Below are positions 43,976 through 50,337 of a stretch of 64,000 nucleotides of DNA, piece by piece; position 1 is the stretch's first letter, and each line of letters begins with the position of its first letter. The notes beneath the pieces were generated by a model that saw nothing but the letters and a program-made list of their open reading frames with translations, was not told where the DNA came from and did not search any database. Both the position numbers and the translations under genes were made by a program. Origin of the DNA: Caulobacter soli (lineage in GTDB: Bacteria; Pseudomonadota; Alphaproteobacteria; Caulobacterales; Caulobacteraceae); contig NZ_CP049199.1 in the NCBI RefSeq assembly GCF_011045195.1, forward strand, positions 682,001 through 746,000. Direction: 5' to 3'.

Positions 43976-44436
43976 GCGAACCGCCGGCCGCTGGGGAGTT
44001 CACTACGGTCGCGGCGCGAAGGGCCGGCGTACTTCAGGACGGTCTGGTAGGCGACGCCCAGGCGATCGGCGATCTCGTAGTAGGACACGCGCTCATCGGC
44101 CAAGACGACCATCTGCCGGCGCAGCTCTTCGGGCGTGCGAGGCTGCGGCTCCCGGTCGGGAACCGGCAAGCCGAGGATCCGGGCGCGGACGACGCTGCGA
44201 TAGATGGCGTGCCGGGTGACGCCGAAGCGCTCGCCCACCTCGCGAAGGTTCAGACCGGCGTCGAGCAGGGCCAGACGTTCGGTGATGAGGGTCGGGATCC
44301 GGGCCGCCGGGCCCAGCTCGGCGACCCACTCGGCTTCGCGACGGCCCGAGCCCTCGGCCAGGTCGGCCAGGGTGTCGCCACAGGCCAGGCACTCCAGCGC
44401 CCAGGCGCGCTCTTCGGCGTCGATGGGGCGGGTCAT
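43972..44436 (-). CDS. Two-HTH DNA-binding phage protein
   Basis: A 154-aa protein with two HTH-like segments: DAGLNLREVGERFGVTRHAI, YRSVVRARIL and VSYYEIADRLGVAYQTVLKY. The N-terminus resembles a small regulatory domain (ACGDTLADLAEGSGR). Probably a regulator of the early operon. Overlaps its neighbours by 4 bp. Confidence 0.7.
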   Translation of the reverse strand: MTRPIDAEERAWALECLACGDTLADLAEGSGRREAEWVAELGPAARIPTLITERLALLDAGLNLREVGERFGVTRHAIYRSVVRARILGLPVPDREPQPRTPEELRRQMVVLADERVSYYEIADRLGVAYQTVLKYAGPSRRDRSELPSGRRFA

Positions 44437-44657
44437 CGGCCAAGCCTCGCGAGGGCTTCGACGCCAGCGGGGTCGGTGAGGGTTCCGTTGGGCCCGACCC
44501 ACTTGGCGCGGCACACGTGATCGACGGCCTTCCGGCGCAGGTAGAAGGCGGTGACCGCATCAGCACCCCGATCGCCGACACCGACGTCGGTCATGACCGA
44601 GCGGCCAGCTTCGGCCAGACGCAACACCGTCAGAATTTCCAGATCGATCTCAGCCAT
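44433..44657 (-). CDS. Small hypothetical phage protein
   Basis: A 74-aa protein (MAEIDLEILTVLRLAEAGRS, AFYLRRKAVDHVCRAKWVGP). The start overlaps the end of the ParB-like gene by 8 bp. No family recognised. Confidence 0.62.
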   Translation of the reverse strand: MAEIDLEILTVLRLAEAGRSVMTDVGVGDRGADAVTAFYLRRKAVDHVCRAKWVGPNGTLTDPAGVEALARLGR

Positions 44658-45573
44658 CGTCGCGCGCTCCCAAGTCCAGGGTCACGCCGGTGGGCAGGCC
44701 GATCTTGGCGATCTCGGCCAGGGCCAGGCGACGTTCGCGCGCGCCCATCCGGCTCCAGCCGGCGACGAAGGCGTTGAAGGCCTTGTCCGCCGCGCTGGGC
44801 TTGGGCTTCTGGCTGCGCAGGGCCAGGGCGGCGGTCACGTCCTTGACCCCGTCGTCGACGATCATACTGGCCACGGCCCGCTGGTCGCCCTCGGCCAGCT
44901 TGGCCAAGGCCCGCAGCTGGCTCGCGTTCTTGGCCACCGGGTGGGCGCGTAGCTGGGCGACGACGTCGGGGCGAAGACCCCGGTGAAGTTCGAGGTCGCG
45001 CCGGATCGTGCGTTCGTTGAAGCCGAGCGCTTCGGCGGCCTCCGTCGTGAAGCCGTATGCGGCGGACATCGTGTCCGACGCATCCGAGACGTCCGCCTGC
45101 AGGCGCTGTGACCACCGTGCAGTCGCGGCAATAGATTGGGGCGTCGCATCGGCGGCGACGCCCGCCTTGGCCTTCAAAAGCTGCAGATGCCGACCGATAA
45201 AGGCCGCGCGGTCGATGGGCGACAGCTCGACTGAGAAGAGTTGCGCCGACACTTCCCGAAGCGCGCGATCAATCGCGTTCGCACCGACGATCAGCGCCTT
45301 GACCTTTGGCCAACCGTTGATCTTCACCGCCTCCAGGCGGTGCGCGCCCTCGACCAGGTGAAAGCCTGCCCGGCCGGGCAGTCGGCACACCTCGATCGGC
45401 TCCTCCTGGCCCGCCTCGGAGGCCAGCATCACCGCCGCCAGACCTTCAGCAGCTACCTGGCTGACGGGCCGGATACGATCTCCGACCTCCACCTGATCGG
45501 TAGGGATCCAGTAGACCTCAGCTGCGACTTCTAGGGCGTCAGCGGGCGCCGTGTTTGGGACATCGCGCGCCAT
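44650..45573 (-). CDS. ParB-domain early phage protein
   Basis: A 307-aa protein with a ParB/Spo0J-type N-terminal domain: WIPTDQVEVGDRIRPVSQVA, EEPIEVCRLPGRAGFHLVEG, AHRLEAVKINGWPKVKALI (loop with VEGAHR). A middle HTH (TTEAAEALGFNERTIRRDLE) and a helical C-terminus follow. Such proteins are common next to Ner in Mu-like phages of this group. It might bind DNA or the phage ends, but no partitioning function need be implied. Confidence 0.85.
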   Translation of the reverse strand: MARDVPNTAPADALEVAAEVYWIPTDQVEVGDRIRPVSQVAAEGLAAVMLASEAGQEEPIEVCRLPGRAGFHLVEGAHRLEAVKINGWPKVKALIVGANAIDRALREVSAQLFSVELSPIDRAAFIGRHLQLLKAKAGVAADATPQSIAATARWSQRLQADVSDASDTMSAAYGFTTEAAEALGFNERTIRRDLELHRGLRPDVVAQLRAHPVAKNASQLRALAKLAEGDQRAVASMIVDDGVKDVTAALALRSQKPKPSAADKAFNAFVAGWSRMGARERRLALAEIAKIGLPTGVTLDLGARDDG

Positions 45574-45575
45574 GT

Positions 45576-45887
45576 CTATCGAGCCTCAGCCGATAGACGG
45601 TGCGCGGCCGTCGATTCTCGCCTATTTTGGTCACGAACGTGACGACGCCGAATGCGGCGACCGTCTTTGTCGTAACGGCTTGGCCAGATTTTATGGAGGG
45701 GAACGCCGATCTGATCCGAGATCGCCTTGTCAGCACGAGGCGTGGGTTTGCGGAGCGAGTTGCGACAAGCGCTTTCCGACAGCCCGTGCTTGAGCGCGAG
45801 CGCGGTCATCGTGACGTCGGTCTTTTCGACCGCCGCCTTCACGTCTGCGGGATGCCAGTCTCGTCGGGTCACGGGTGTGTCTTTCAC
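45576..45887 (-). CDS. Ner-like early regulator
   Basis: A 103-aa HTH protein starting with GTG (45887). The Ner signature is DWHPADVKAAVEKTDVTMTA, LALKHGLSESACRNSLRKPT, and IGVPLHKIWPSRYDKDG. Ner turns down the early promoter and blocks repressor expression during lytic growth. It is divergent from the repressor gene with 58 bp between them. Confidence 0.92.
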   Translation of the reverse strand: MKDTPVTRRDWHPADVKAAVEKTDVTMTALALKHGLSESACRNSLRKPTPRADKAISDQIGVPLHKIWPSRYDKDGRRIRRRHVRDQNRRESTAAHRLSAEAR

Positions 45888-45923
45888 TCACGAATGTGAC
45901 CATTTCACATACGTGCGTGAGTC
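45886..45923. promoter_or_regulatory. Repressor/Ner operator region
   Basis: An outer inverted repeat ACTCACG (45886-45892) / CGTGAGT (45916-45922) encloses an inner one ATGTGA-N5-TCACAT (45894-45910). These lie between the two divergent starts. The outer right arm runs into GAGTC (45919-45923), a GANTC site. Binding by the repressor or Ner is inferred from position. Confidence 0.65.
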
Positions 45924-45945
45924 ACGTCAAGCGTCGGCTTGTCGC

Positions 45946-46605
45946 ATGGAGGAGTCGCGCGCCTTTGATCTCGAAGCTTTCGCTCAGCGCCTTCGCGAGT
46001 TGATCGCGCCGGAGAAGCCGACGGCGTTCGCCGAGCGGGCCGGTGTGAAGCAGCCGACGCTGTTCAAATACCTGCGTCCGCCGGCCAACCTGTCGCCGAG
46101 CCTGGACATCGTGGCCAAGCTGGCCGAGGCAGGTGGATGCTCGATTGACTGGCTCGTTTGGGCGCGCGGCGAAGGGCCTGAGGCCGCGACTGGCTTCGTC
46201 AAGATTCCGCGCTTCGCCGGCACGCTGGCCGCTGGCGCCGGATCCTGGAATGAGGGCCGTCGTCAGCTCGACTACATCCCCTTCACCAGCGAGTTTCTTC
46301 GCAAGCGCTTTGGCCGCACGTCAGCCAACGGACTGTCGATCCTGGAGGCGCGTGGAGACTCGATGGAGGCGACGATCGCGGACGGCGGCTTGCTGCTAAT
46401 CGACGAGACCGACCGGCGGATTGTGGACGGGATTTTCGCGTTCACCTTGGACGGCGATGCTCGTGTGAAGCGAATCCGCAAGCTCACTGACGGATTGATG
46501 CTAATTTCCGACAATCCGGCCTATCCACCCGAGACTGTCTCGGGCGAGGATCTGGCCAAGCTGCAGATCATTGGACGGGTTCTATGGGTGGGGCAGACAC
46601 TGTGA
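45946..46605 (+). CDS. Prophage repressor, XRE HTH plus S24 (LexA/CI-like) peptidase
   Basis: A 219-aa repressor. Residues about 9-70 form the HTH domain (APEKPTAFAERAGVKQPTLF); residues 85-215 form the S24 domain with the catalytic Ser in EARGDSMEATIADG (S139) and Lys in DGDARVKRIRK (K175). A possible cleavage bond lies in TLAAGAGSW. The Ser/Lys dyad predicts RecA*-stimulated self-cleavage, so induction by DNA damage, unlike the Mu repressor. The ATG at 45946 follows a region with the operator; earlier in-frame codons cross the operator and are unlikely. Confidence 0.93.
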   Translation: MEESRAFDLEAFAQRLRELIAPEKPTAFAERAGVKQPTLFKYLRPPANLSPSLDIVAKLAEAGGCSIDWLVWARGEGPEAATGFVKIPRFAGTLAAGAGSWNEGRRQLDYIPFTSEFLRKRFGRTSANGLSILEARGDSMEATIADGGLLLIDETDRRIVDGIFAFTLDGDARVKRIRKLTDGLMLISDNPAYPPETVSGEDLAKLQIIGRVLWVGQTL

Positions 46606-46724
46606 ATGACGGAACTCAACGACCGAAGCTGGTGATGACCTGGTGGAAGGTTGGCCTGTTCGTGTTCCTGGTCGCCTTGATGGCTCTGCCGGCCGCGATC
46701 GTGGTGAAAGCCGCCCTGAGCTAG
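46602..46724 (+). CDS. Small single-pass membrane protein in the immunity operon
   Basis: A 40-codon frame starts with a GTG that overlaps the repressor stop (GTGA, 46602). It has one hydrophobic helix (VGLFVFLVALMALPAAIVVK) flanked by TWWK and KAALS. An ATG in frame at 46635 gives a 29-aa form. Overlap with the repressor gene and the following gene (2-base gap) implies co-expression in the lysogen. Small membrane proteins encoded next to repressors often block superinfection; here this is inferred. Confidence 0.6.
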   Translation: MNDGTQRPKLVMTWWKVGLFVFLVALMALPAAIVVKAALS

Positions 46725-46726
46725 CC

Positions 46727-47257
46727 GTGGTCGAACTGTCTGACGCCCAGCTGGCGCGACAGGCGTTCGATCAGGTTTGCGACGATCTGCCGTCCGGCTT
46801 CATCGACCGCGACGTCATCTTCCACCATTGGTTTGCGGAGTTCGAGACGGGTAGTGCCCACCCTGGGCATGGACTCATTCCGCTTTTGCCGCGCCTTGAG
46901 GCGTGGCCCTCTCCAACATCGTTGTTCATCTGCGACCAACTCTGGAGCCGTGAGCGTCGGACGGCCACGCTGCCGCACCTGTTCTTCCGGACGGTCATGA
47001 GCCACGCACAACGGCTCGGCAGATTGCAGCGGGAAGCCCGTACCTCCGCAACGTTCCCGTTCGCCCAGTACCTAGCAACGCCCGCGTCCCATCCTACCCA
47101 CAGAGCGTTCGACGGTGTTGTTCTGCGGGTCGCGGACCCATGGTGGATCGACCATACGCCGCCGATCGGCTGGGGCTGCGTTTGCGGTAGGCGCGTGCTG
47201 AACGCTCGGATGATCGCGCGCGAGGATCTCAAGGTTTGGCTGGGGCCGCCGCTTTAG
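46727..47257 (+). CDS. Capsid F-like (SPP1 gp7-type) fragment in the immunity operon
   Basis: A 176-aa protein starting at GTG 46727. The C-terminal half matches the core of gpF at 23003-24289: ATFPFAQYLATPASHPTHRA versus the gpF ATFPILQYLHT segment; then DPWWIDHTPPIGWGCVCGR and LNARMIAREDLK, matching DPWW, GW-C-CG and LNQRM of gpF. The rest of gpF and its nuclease domain are missing. It is co-oriented with the repressor, not with the head genes. It could interfere with capsid assembly of incoming phages, or be a relic. The N-terminal 80 residues are unassigned. Confidence 0.75.
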   Translation: MVELSDAQLARQAFDQVCDDLPSGFIDRDVIFHHWFAEFETGSAHPGHGLIPLLPRLEAWPSPTSLFICDQLWSRERRTATLPHLFFRTVMSHAQRLGRLQREARTSATFPFAQYLATPASHPTHRAFDGVVLRVADPWWIDHTPPIGWGCVCGRRVLNARMIAREDLKVWLGPPL

Positions 47258-47303
47258 ATGTTCCCTTCTTGTTCTCACCTCCCCGCAGGCGTAAACCGCC
47301 GTC

Positions 47304-47675
47304 ATGGGCGGCCAGAATCCTGAATATGCCGCGACGCCCGTAATACCGGCGGCGGCGCTGACCCTGGCCGAGATGCTCGTCCAGGGCTGGGCCCTGCGCA
47401 CCCAGTGCAAGAAGTGCGGCACCGTCCTGAAGGTCCATCTGCCGTCGGCGATCGCCGTCCTGGGCGCCGAGGCCATCCCCTGGGGGCGGACGCCGCCCTG
47501 CCAGGTGGTCAGCGACCACCGCTTCCCCTGCGAAGGCCGGCTCACCTATCTGGCCCGCACCAAGCCGCACACCGCCTGGAAGCCCCTGCACAAGGTCGCC
47601 GACCGCGAGCTGGCCATACTGCGCGACAACCGCATCGCGCGGGTCCGCCACTCGCGCCAGGGCGCCGACGACTAG
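47304..47675 (+). CDS. Small Zn-site protein near the early end
   Basis: A 123-aa protein with cysteines spaced as in a treble-clef/Zn-ribbon: CKKCG (residues 35-39), PPC (68-70) and FPC (78-80). It has a hydrophobic N-terminal helix (LTLAEMLVQGWAL). It is the last gene before the phage left end and appears expressed with the immunity genes. No named family recognised. Confidence 0.7.
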   Translation: MGGQNPEYAATPVIPAAALTLAEMLVQGWALRTQCKKCGTVLKVHLPSAIAVLGAEAIPWGRTPPCQVVSDHRFPCEGRLTYLARTKPHTAWKPLHKVADRELAILRDNRIARVRHSRQGADD

Positions 47676-47697
47676 GTCGTCGCCGGCGGCGGAAAAA

Positions 47698-47825
47698 GGG
47701 TCCCAGTTCCAGAGTGGGTATGGCGCCCGTTCTCGGTGGTCCGACCTCGCCAAAACCCTTGATTCCCTTGGCGGTAGAGAAACTGGGCCCCCGTTTTGAC
47801 AACTGGGCCCGCTGGGGTCCCAGTT
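47698..47825. repeat. Four copies of an AACTGGG / CCCAGTT motif
   Basis: GGGTCCCAGTT at 47698-47708 and 47815-47825, and AACTGGGCCC in the other sense at 47781-47790 and 47801-47810 (20 bp apart). They lie in the non-coding stretch after the Zn-site gene. They look like binding sites for a dimeric protein, possibly a transposition enhancer or operator. The function is inferred. Confidence 0.55.
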
Positions 47826-48003
47826 CGCCATGTCGATCGACGCCCGCTTCGCCCCTGCAGGGCGGCCCGGACCGCGTCCTGGGCGTCGCCTAAACCCTTG
47901 CTAAGAAAGGCTTAGGGCCGTTTTAGGGGGCTCTTAAGGCGACGCGCCCCAACCTGGCCCCGACTCCAGCCGAACCTGTCGTTCCGGTGTCAATTTGGCC
48001 GTT
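47826..48003. other. Non-coding part of the phage early end
   Basis: No credible gene here. It contains CTAAG-N5-CTTAG (47899-47913), similar to CTAAG-N6-CTTAG at 7251-7266 near the other end, a GANTC (GACTC 47962-47966), and several TTAGG-like words. It is probably part of the transposition-proficient end. Confidence 0.5.
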
Positions 48004-48138
48004 CACTCTAGACAGTCCCGAAGCGATCGAAGACCGGCCGAATTTTTTCCGGGGCCTTACCCTGTAAGGGTTTCATCCCACGGTATCCCGCCGTGTCCCG
48101 CCCTATCCCGGGACTCTAGAACCTCCTGTCTGCCCTCA
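48004..48138. other. Prophage left end with transposase-site-like repeats
   Basis: Inverted site GACAGGAGGTTCTAGAG (minus strand) at 48114-48130 starts 8 bp from the CA end, mirroring R1. A weaker site (TCTAGAGT shared) lies at 48004-48019. Between are three 10-mers ending TRTCCCG at 48081, 48091 and 48101, phased at exactly 10 bp. A GACTC (GANTC) at 48112-48116 matches the R1 GAGTC in position from the end. The element closes CCCTCA at 48138. Confidence 0.8.
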
Positions 48139-48143
48139 GAGGT
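48139..48143. other. Target-site duplication, window-right copy (GAGGT)
   Basis: Directly follows the terminal CA of the prophage and matches GAGGT at 7164-7168. Rejoining the flanks restores TGAGAG-N8-CTCTCA, a small host hairpin. Confidence 0.9.
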
Positions 48144-48258
48144 TACAATCTCTCAGAATGAAACTCCGACGAAGACGGCCTGTGTCGGCCATCGCATCGC
48201 GGATGAGGTTTGGGATTTTGAAGCCTCAGCGGCTCCGGATTTGCCTGTTGGCGGTGAA

Positions 48259-48296
48259 ACCTCTCACCCTCCCACCCTCTCTCAAAGAGAGAGGGG
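48259..48296. repeat. Shortened inverted copy of the palindromic repeat at 7112
   Basis: Contains CCTCTCACCCTCCCACC followed by CCCTCTCTC-AAA-GAGAGAGGG (48275-48295). Relative to the copy at 7112-7167 it is inverted and lacks the GCGAAGC loop part. It sits about 120 bp to the right of the prophage. Confidence 0.65.
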
Positions 48297-48410
48297 TTTC
48301 GCGTGGCGCCCGCTCTGACCACCCCCTGACCCACGCGTCAGCCTTGACCCCGTTCCCGCGCCGCCGCACCTTATCTCGCAACTGCGAAATAAGAACACGA
48401 CGCTGGGAGC

Positions 48411-49466
48411 ATGCGCATGAAGACCCCCCGAGGCTTTTTCAAACCGCTGGCCATCGGCGCGCCGGCGCCGTGGCGGGAGCCGCCGGCCCGGGTCGAGCGC
48501 ATGATCCACTTCGTGCCGCCGCACCTGGACAAGGTGCGGGCCAAGGTCCCCGAGATCGCCCCGACCGTCGACGTGATCCTGGCCAACCTGGAAGACGCCA
48601 TCCCCGCCGACGCCAAGGGCGCGGCCCTGGCCGGGACCATCGAGATGGCCCGCGCCACCGACTTCAAGGCGCTGGGCGTGGGCCTGTGGGTGCGGATCAA
48701 CTGCCTGAACTCGCCCTGGCACCTGGACGAGGTGGCGACCCTGGTCGAGAAGGCCGGCAACCAGATCGACGTGATCATGGTCCCCAAGGTCGAGGGGCCG
48801 TGGGACATCTTCTACATGGACCAGCTGCTGGCCTCGCTGGAGGCCAAGCACGGGGTCGAGCGGCCGATCCTGCTGCACGCCATCCTCGAGACGGCCGAGG
48901 GGGTGATGAACGTCGAGCAGATCGCCGGGGCCAGCTCGCGGATGCAGGGCATCAGCCTGGGCCCGGCGGATCTGGCCGCCAGCCGCGCCATGAAGACCAC
49001 CCGGGTCGGCGGCGGCCATCCCGGCTACCGCGTGATCGAGGATCCGCACGCCGATGGCTCGCCTCGCGTCTCGGTGCAGCAGGACCTGTGGCATTACACC
49101 TTCGCCAAGATGGTCGACGCCTGCGCGGCCCATGGCGTCAAGCCGTTCTACGGTCCGTTCGGGGCCATCGACGATCCGGTCGCCTGCGAGCAGCAGTTCC
49201 GCAACGCCTTCCTGATGGGCTGCGCCGGCGCCTGGAGCCTGCATCCCAGCCAGATCGAGATCGCCAAGCGGGTGTTCTCGCCGGCCCCCGACGAGGTGGC
49301 CTTCGCCAAGCGCATCCTGGAGGCCATGCCCGACGGCACGGGCGTGGCCATGCTGGACGGCAAGATGCAGGACGACGCCACCTGGAAACAGGCCAAGGTC
49401 ATGGTCGATTGCGCCAAGCAGATCGCGGCCAAGGATGCGGAGTATGCGGGGCTGTATGGGTTCTGA
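48411..49466 (+). CDS. mcl: Malyl-CoA lyase / HpcH-HpaI family aldolase
   Basis: A 351-aa protein of the CitE-like malyl-CoA/beta-methylmalyl-CoA lyase group: [38 protein letters not shown] (metal-binding Glu/Asp), [19 protein letters not shown] (catalytic Arg), [39 protein letters not shown] and [18 protein letters not shown]. It cleaves malyl-CoA to acetyl-CoA and glyoxylate. Two ATG codons (48411, 48417) are possible starts; the second has better SD spacing. Confidence 0.92.
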   Translation: MRMKTPRGFFKPLAIGAPAPWREPPARVERMIHFVPPHLDKVRAKVPEIAPTVDVILANLEDAIPADAKGAALAGTIEMARATDFKALGVGLWVRINCLNSPWHLDEVATLVEKAGNQIDVIMVPKVEGPWDIFYMDQLLASLEAKHGVERPILLHAILETAEGVMNVEQIAGASSRMQGISLGPADLAASRAMKTTRVGGGHPGYRVIEDPHADGSPRVSVQQDLWHYTFAKMVDACAAHGVKPFYGPFGAIDDPVACEQQFRNAFLMGCAGAWSLHPSQIEIAKRVFSPAPDEVAFAKRILEAMPDGTGVAMLDGKMQDDATWKQAKVMVDCAKQIAAKDAEYAGLYGF

Positions 49467-49476
49467 GGCTCACCCG

Positions 49477-49593
49477 CTTGCCCCCACCTGACGGCTTCGC
49501 CGTCTGTCCGCCCCCATAGGGGGCGGAGGCTCGCGCGGCGCCCTCTTCCCCCTCAGGGGGAAGACGATCGCGAAGCGATCCGTAGGGGGCAAG
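49477..49593. repeat. Intergenic inverted-repeat element
   Basis: Arms CTTGCCCCC (49477-49485) and GGGGGCAAG (49585-49593) enclose inner stems ACGGCTTCGCCGT and TCCCCCTCAGGGGGA. Located between mcl and osmC, it is the same architectural type as the element at 5896. Confidence 0.65.
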
Positions 49594-49605
49594 TGTTCGC
49601 CGCCG

Positions 49606-50019
49606 CTACGCCGCCCGAGTCTCCACCTTCGACCCCGCCACCAGCATCTTGTGCACGGGGCAGGCCTCGGCGATCTCCATCAGCCGGGCGCGCTGGGCGT
49701 CGTCCAGGTCGCCATCGAGGGTGATCACGCGCTCGAAGACGTCGGCCGGCAGCCAGCCCGGCTCGCGCCGCCAGGTCACCTTCACGCTCACCGCGCCCAG
49801 GGCCCAGGCCTTGCGCTTGGCGTAGAGCCGCAGCGTCTGGGTGGTGCAGGCCGCCAGGCCGGCGGCGACCAGGTCGTGGGGATTGGGACCGACGTCGAGC
49901 CCGCCGTCGGCCGGCGTAAGGTCGCCCGTGAAGCGGACGGGGCCGGCGGTGATCAGGATCTGCACGCCGCCGTGGCCGCTGTCGTCGGCGATGGCGGAAG
50001 GACGGGCGGGGGCGGTCAT
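49606..50019 (-). CDS. OsmC-family peroxide-reducing protein
   Basis: A 137-aa OsmC/Ohr-like protein. It has GPNPHDLVAAGLAACTTQTL with the first redox Cys and EIAECP-type second Cys in EACPVHKMLVAGSKVE. It is likely cytosolic and protects against organic hydroperoxides. Upstream to 50136 the sequence is non-coding. Confidence 0.92.
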   Translation of the reverse strand: MTAPARPSAIADDSGHGGVQILITAGPVRFTGDLTPADGGLDVGPNPHDLVAAGLAACTTQTLRLYAKRKAWALGAVSVKVTWRREPGWLPADVFERVITLDGDLDDAQRARLMEIAEACPVHKMLVAGSKVETRAA

Positions 50020-50136
50020 GGGGCGGACTCCGGGCTAGGCGCGGAAACTGCCATCACGAAACGGAGCCGTCTTGGATGGATTTGCGCCTGTCCCCGAAAT
50101 TGTCGTTCCGAGCGTGGCGCGGGGAAGACTAGGACC

Positions 50137-50337
50137 TTAAGCCGCCGCCTGCTGGGCCGACGTCACGTCGAACAGGCGCGTGGCGCCGCGCCACACCTCG
50201 ACGGTGTCGCAGCCGCGATGCACGCCGACCAGATCTTCGGCGCGGCGACGCGCGGCCTGGTCGTCAAGGCAGGGGGTGACGTCGAAACGCGGCACCGAGC
50301 CATCGGACTCGACACAGAAAAAGGTGAACACCTGCAT
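50137..50337 (-). CDS. Small hypothetical protein
   Basis: A 66-aa protein (VFTFFCVESDGSVPRFDVTP, AEDLVGVHRGCDTVEVWRGA) with three Cys. It has codon usage like the host. No strong SD before ATG 50337 and no family recognised. It is divergent from accA across the GANTC cluster. Confidence 0.6.
   Translation of the reverse strand: MQVFTFFCVESDGSVPRFDVTPCLDDQAARRRAEDLVGVHRGCDTVEVWRGATRLFDVTSAQQAAA

Larger units (their letters stand above)
7169..48138 (-). mobile_element. Complete Mu-like transposable prophage, about 41.0 kb
   Basis: The element begins TGAAGCG and ends CCCTCA, with GAGGT duplicated on each side. Transposase-site-like repeats GACAAAAGCTTCTGGAG (7177-7193) and, inverted, GACAGGAGGTTCTAGAG (48114-48130) each start 8 bp inside their end. 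Gene order follows phage Mu: repressor/Ner, A, B, Gam-like, GemA, Mor/C, lysis, terminases, portal, F, I/Z, T, tail to gp48 and fibre. No gene of the core set is visibly broken, so the prophage may be functional. It is oriented with its early end at high coordinates. Length is close to known Mu-like phages (about 37-41 kb). Confidence 0.95.

Noticed and set aside
36828..45573. A phage plasmid partition system from the two ParB-like proteins
   Set aside because: No ParA partner or parS-type palindromes were seen, and transposable phages integrate and do not need partition.
45727..45945. Extension of the repressor by 73 residues upstream
   Set aside because: It would cross the divergent operator and part of the Ner gene and begins without an SD; homologous repressors start near MEESRAF.
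47405..47893. 162-codon frame over the Zn-site gene
   Set aside because: Out-of-frame shadow with Arg/Pro-rich composition. The 47304 frame has the organised cysteines.
7169..48138. Invertible tail-fibre segment with a gin-type recombinase
   Set aside because: No serine invertase and no second fibre set were seen in the prophage.
48158..49519. 453-codon frame over malyl-CoA lyase
   Set aside because: It is the shadow of mcl in another frame, with Arg/Gly-rich content and no domain.
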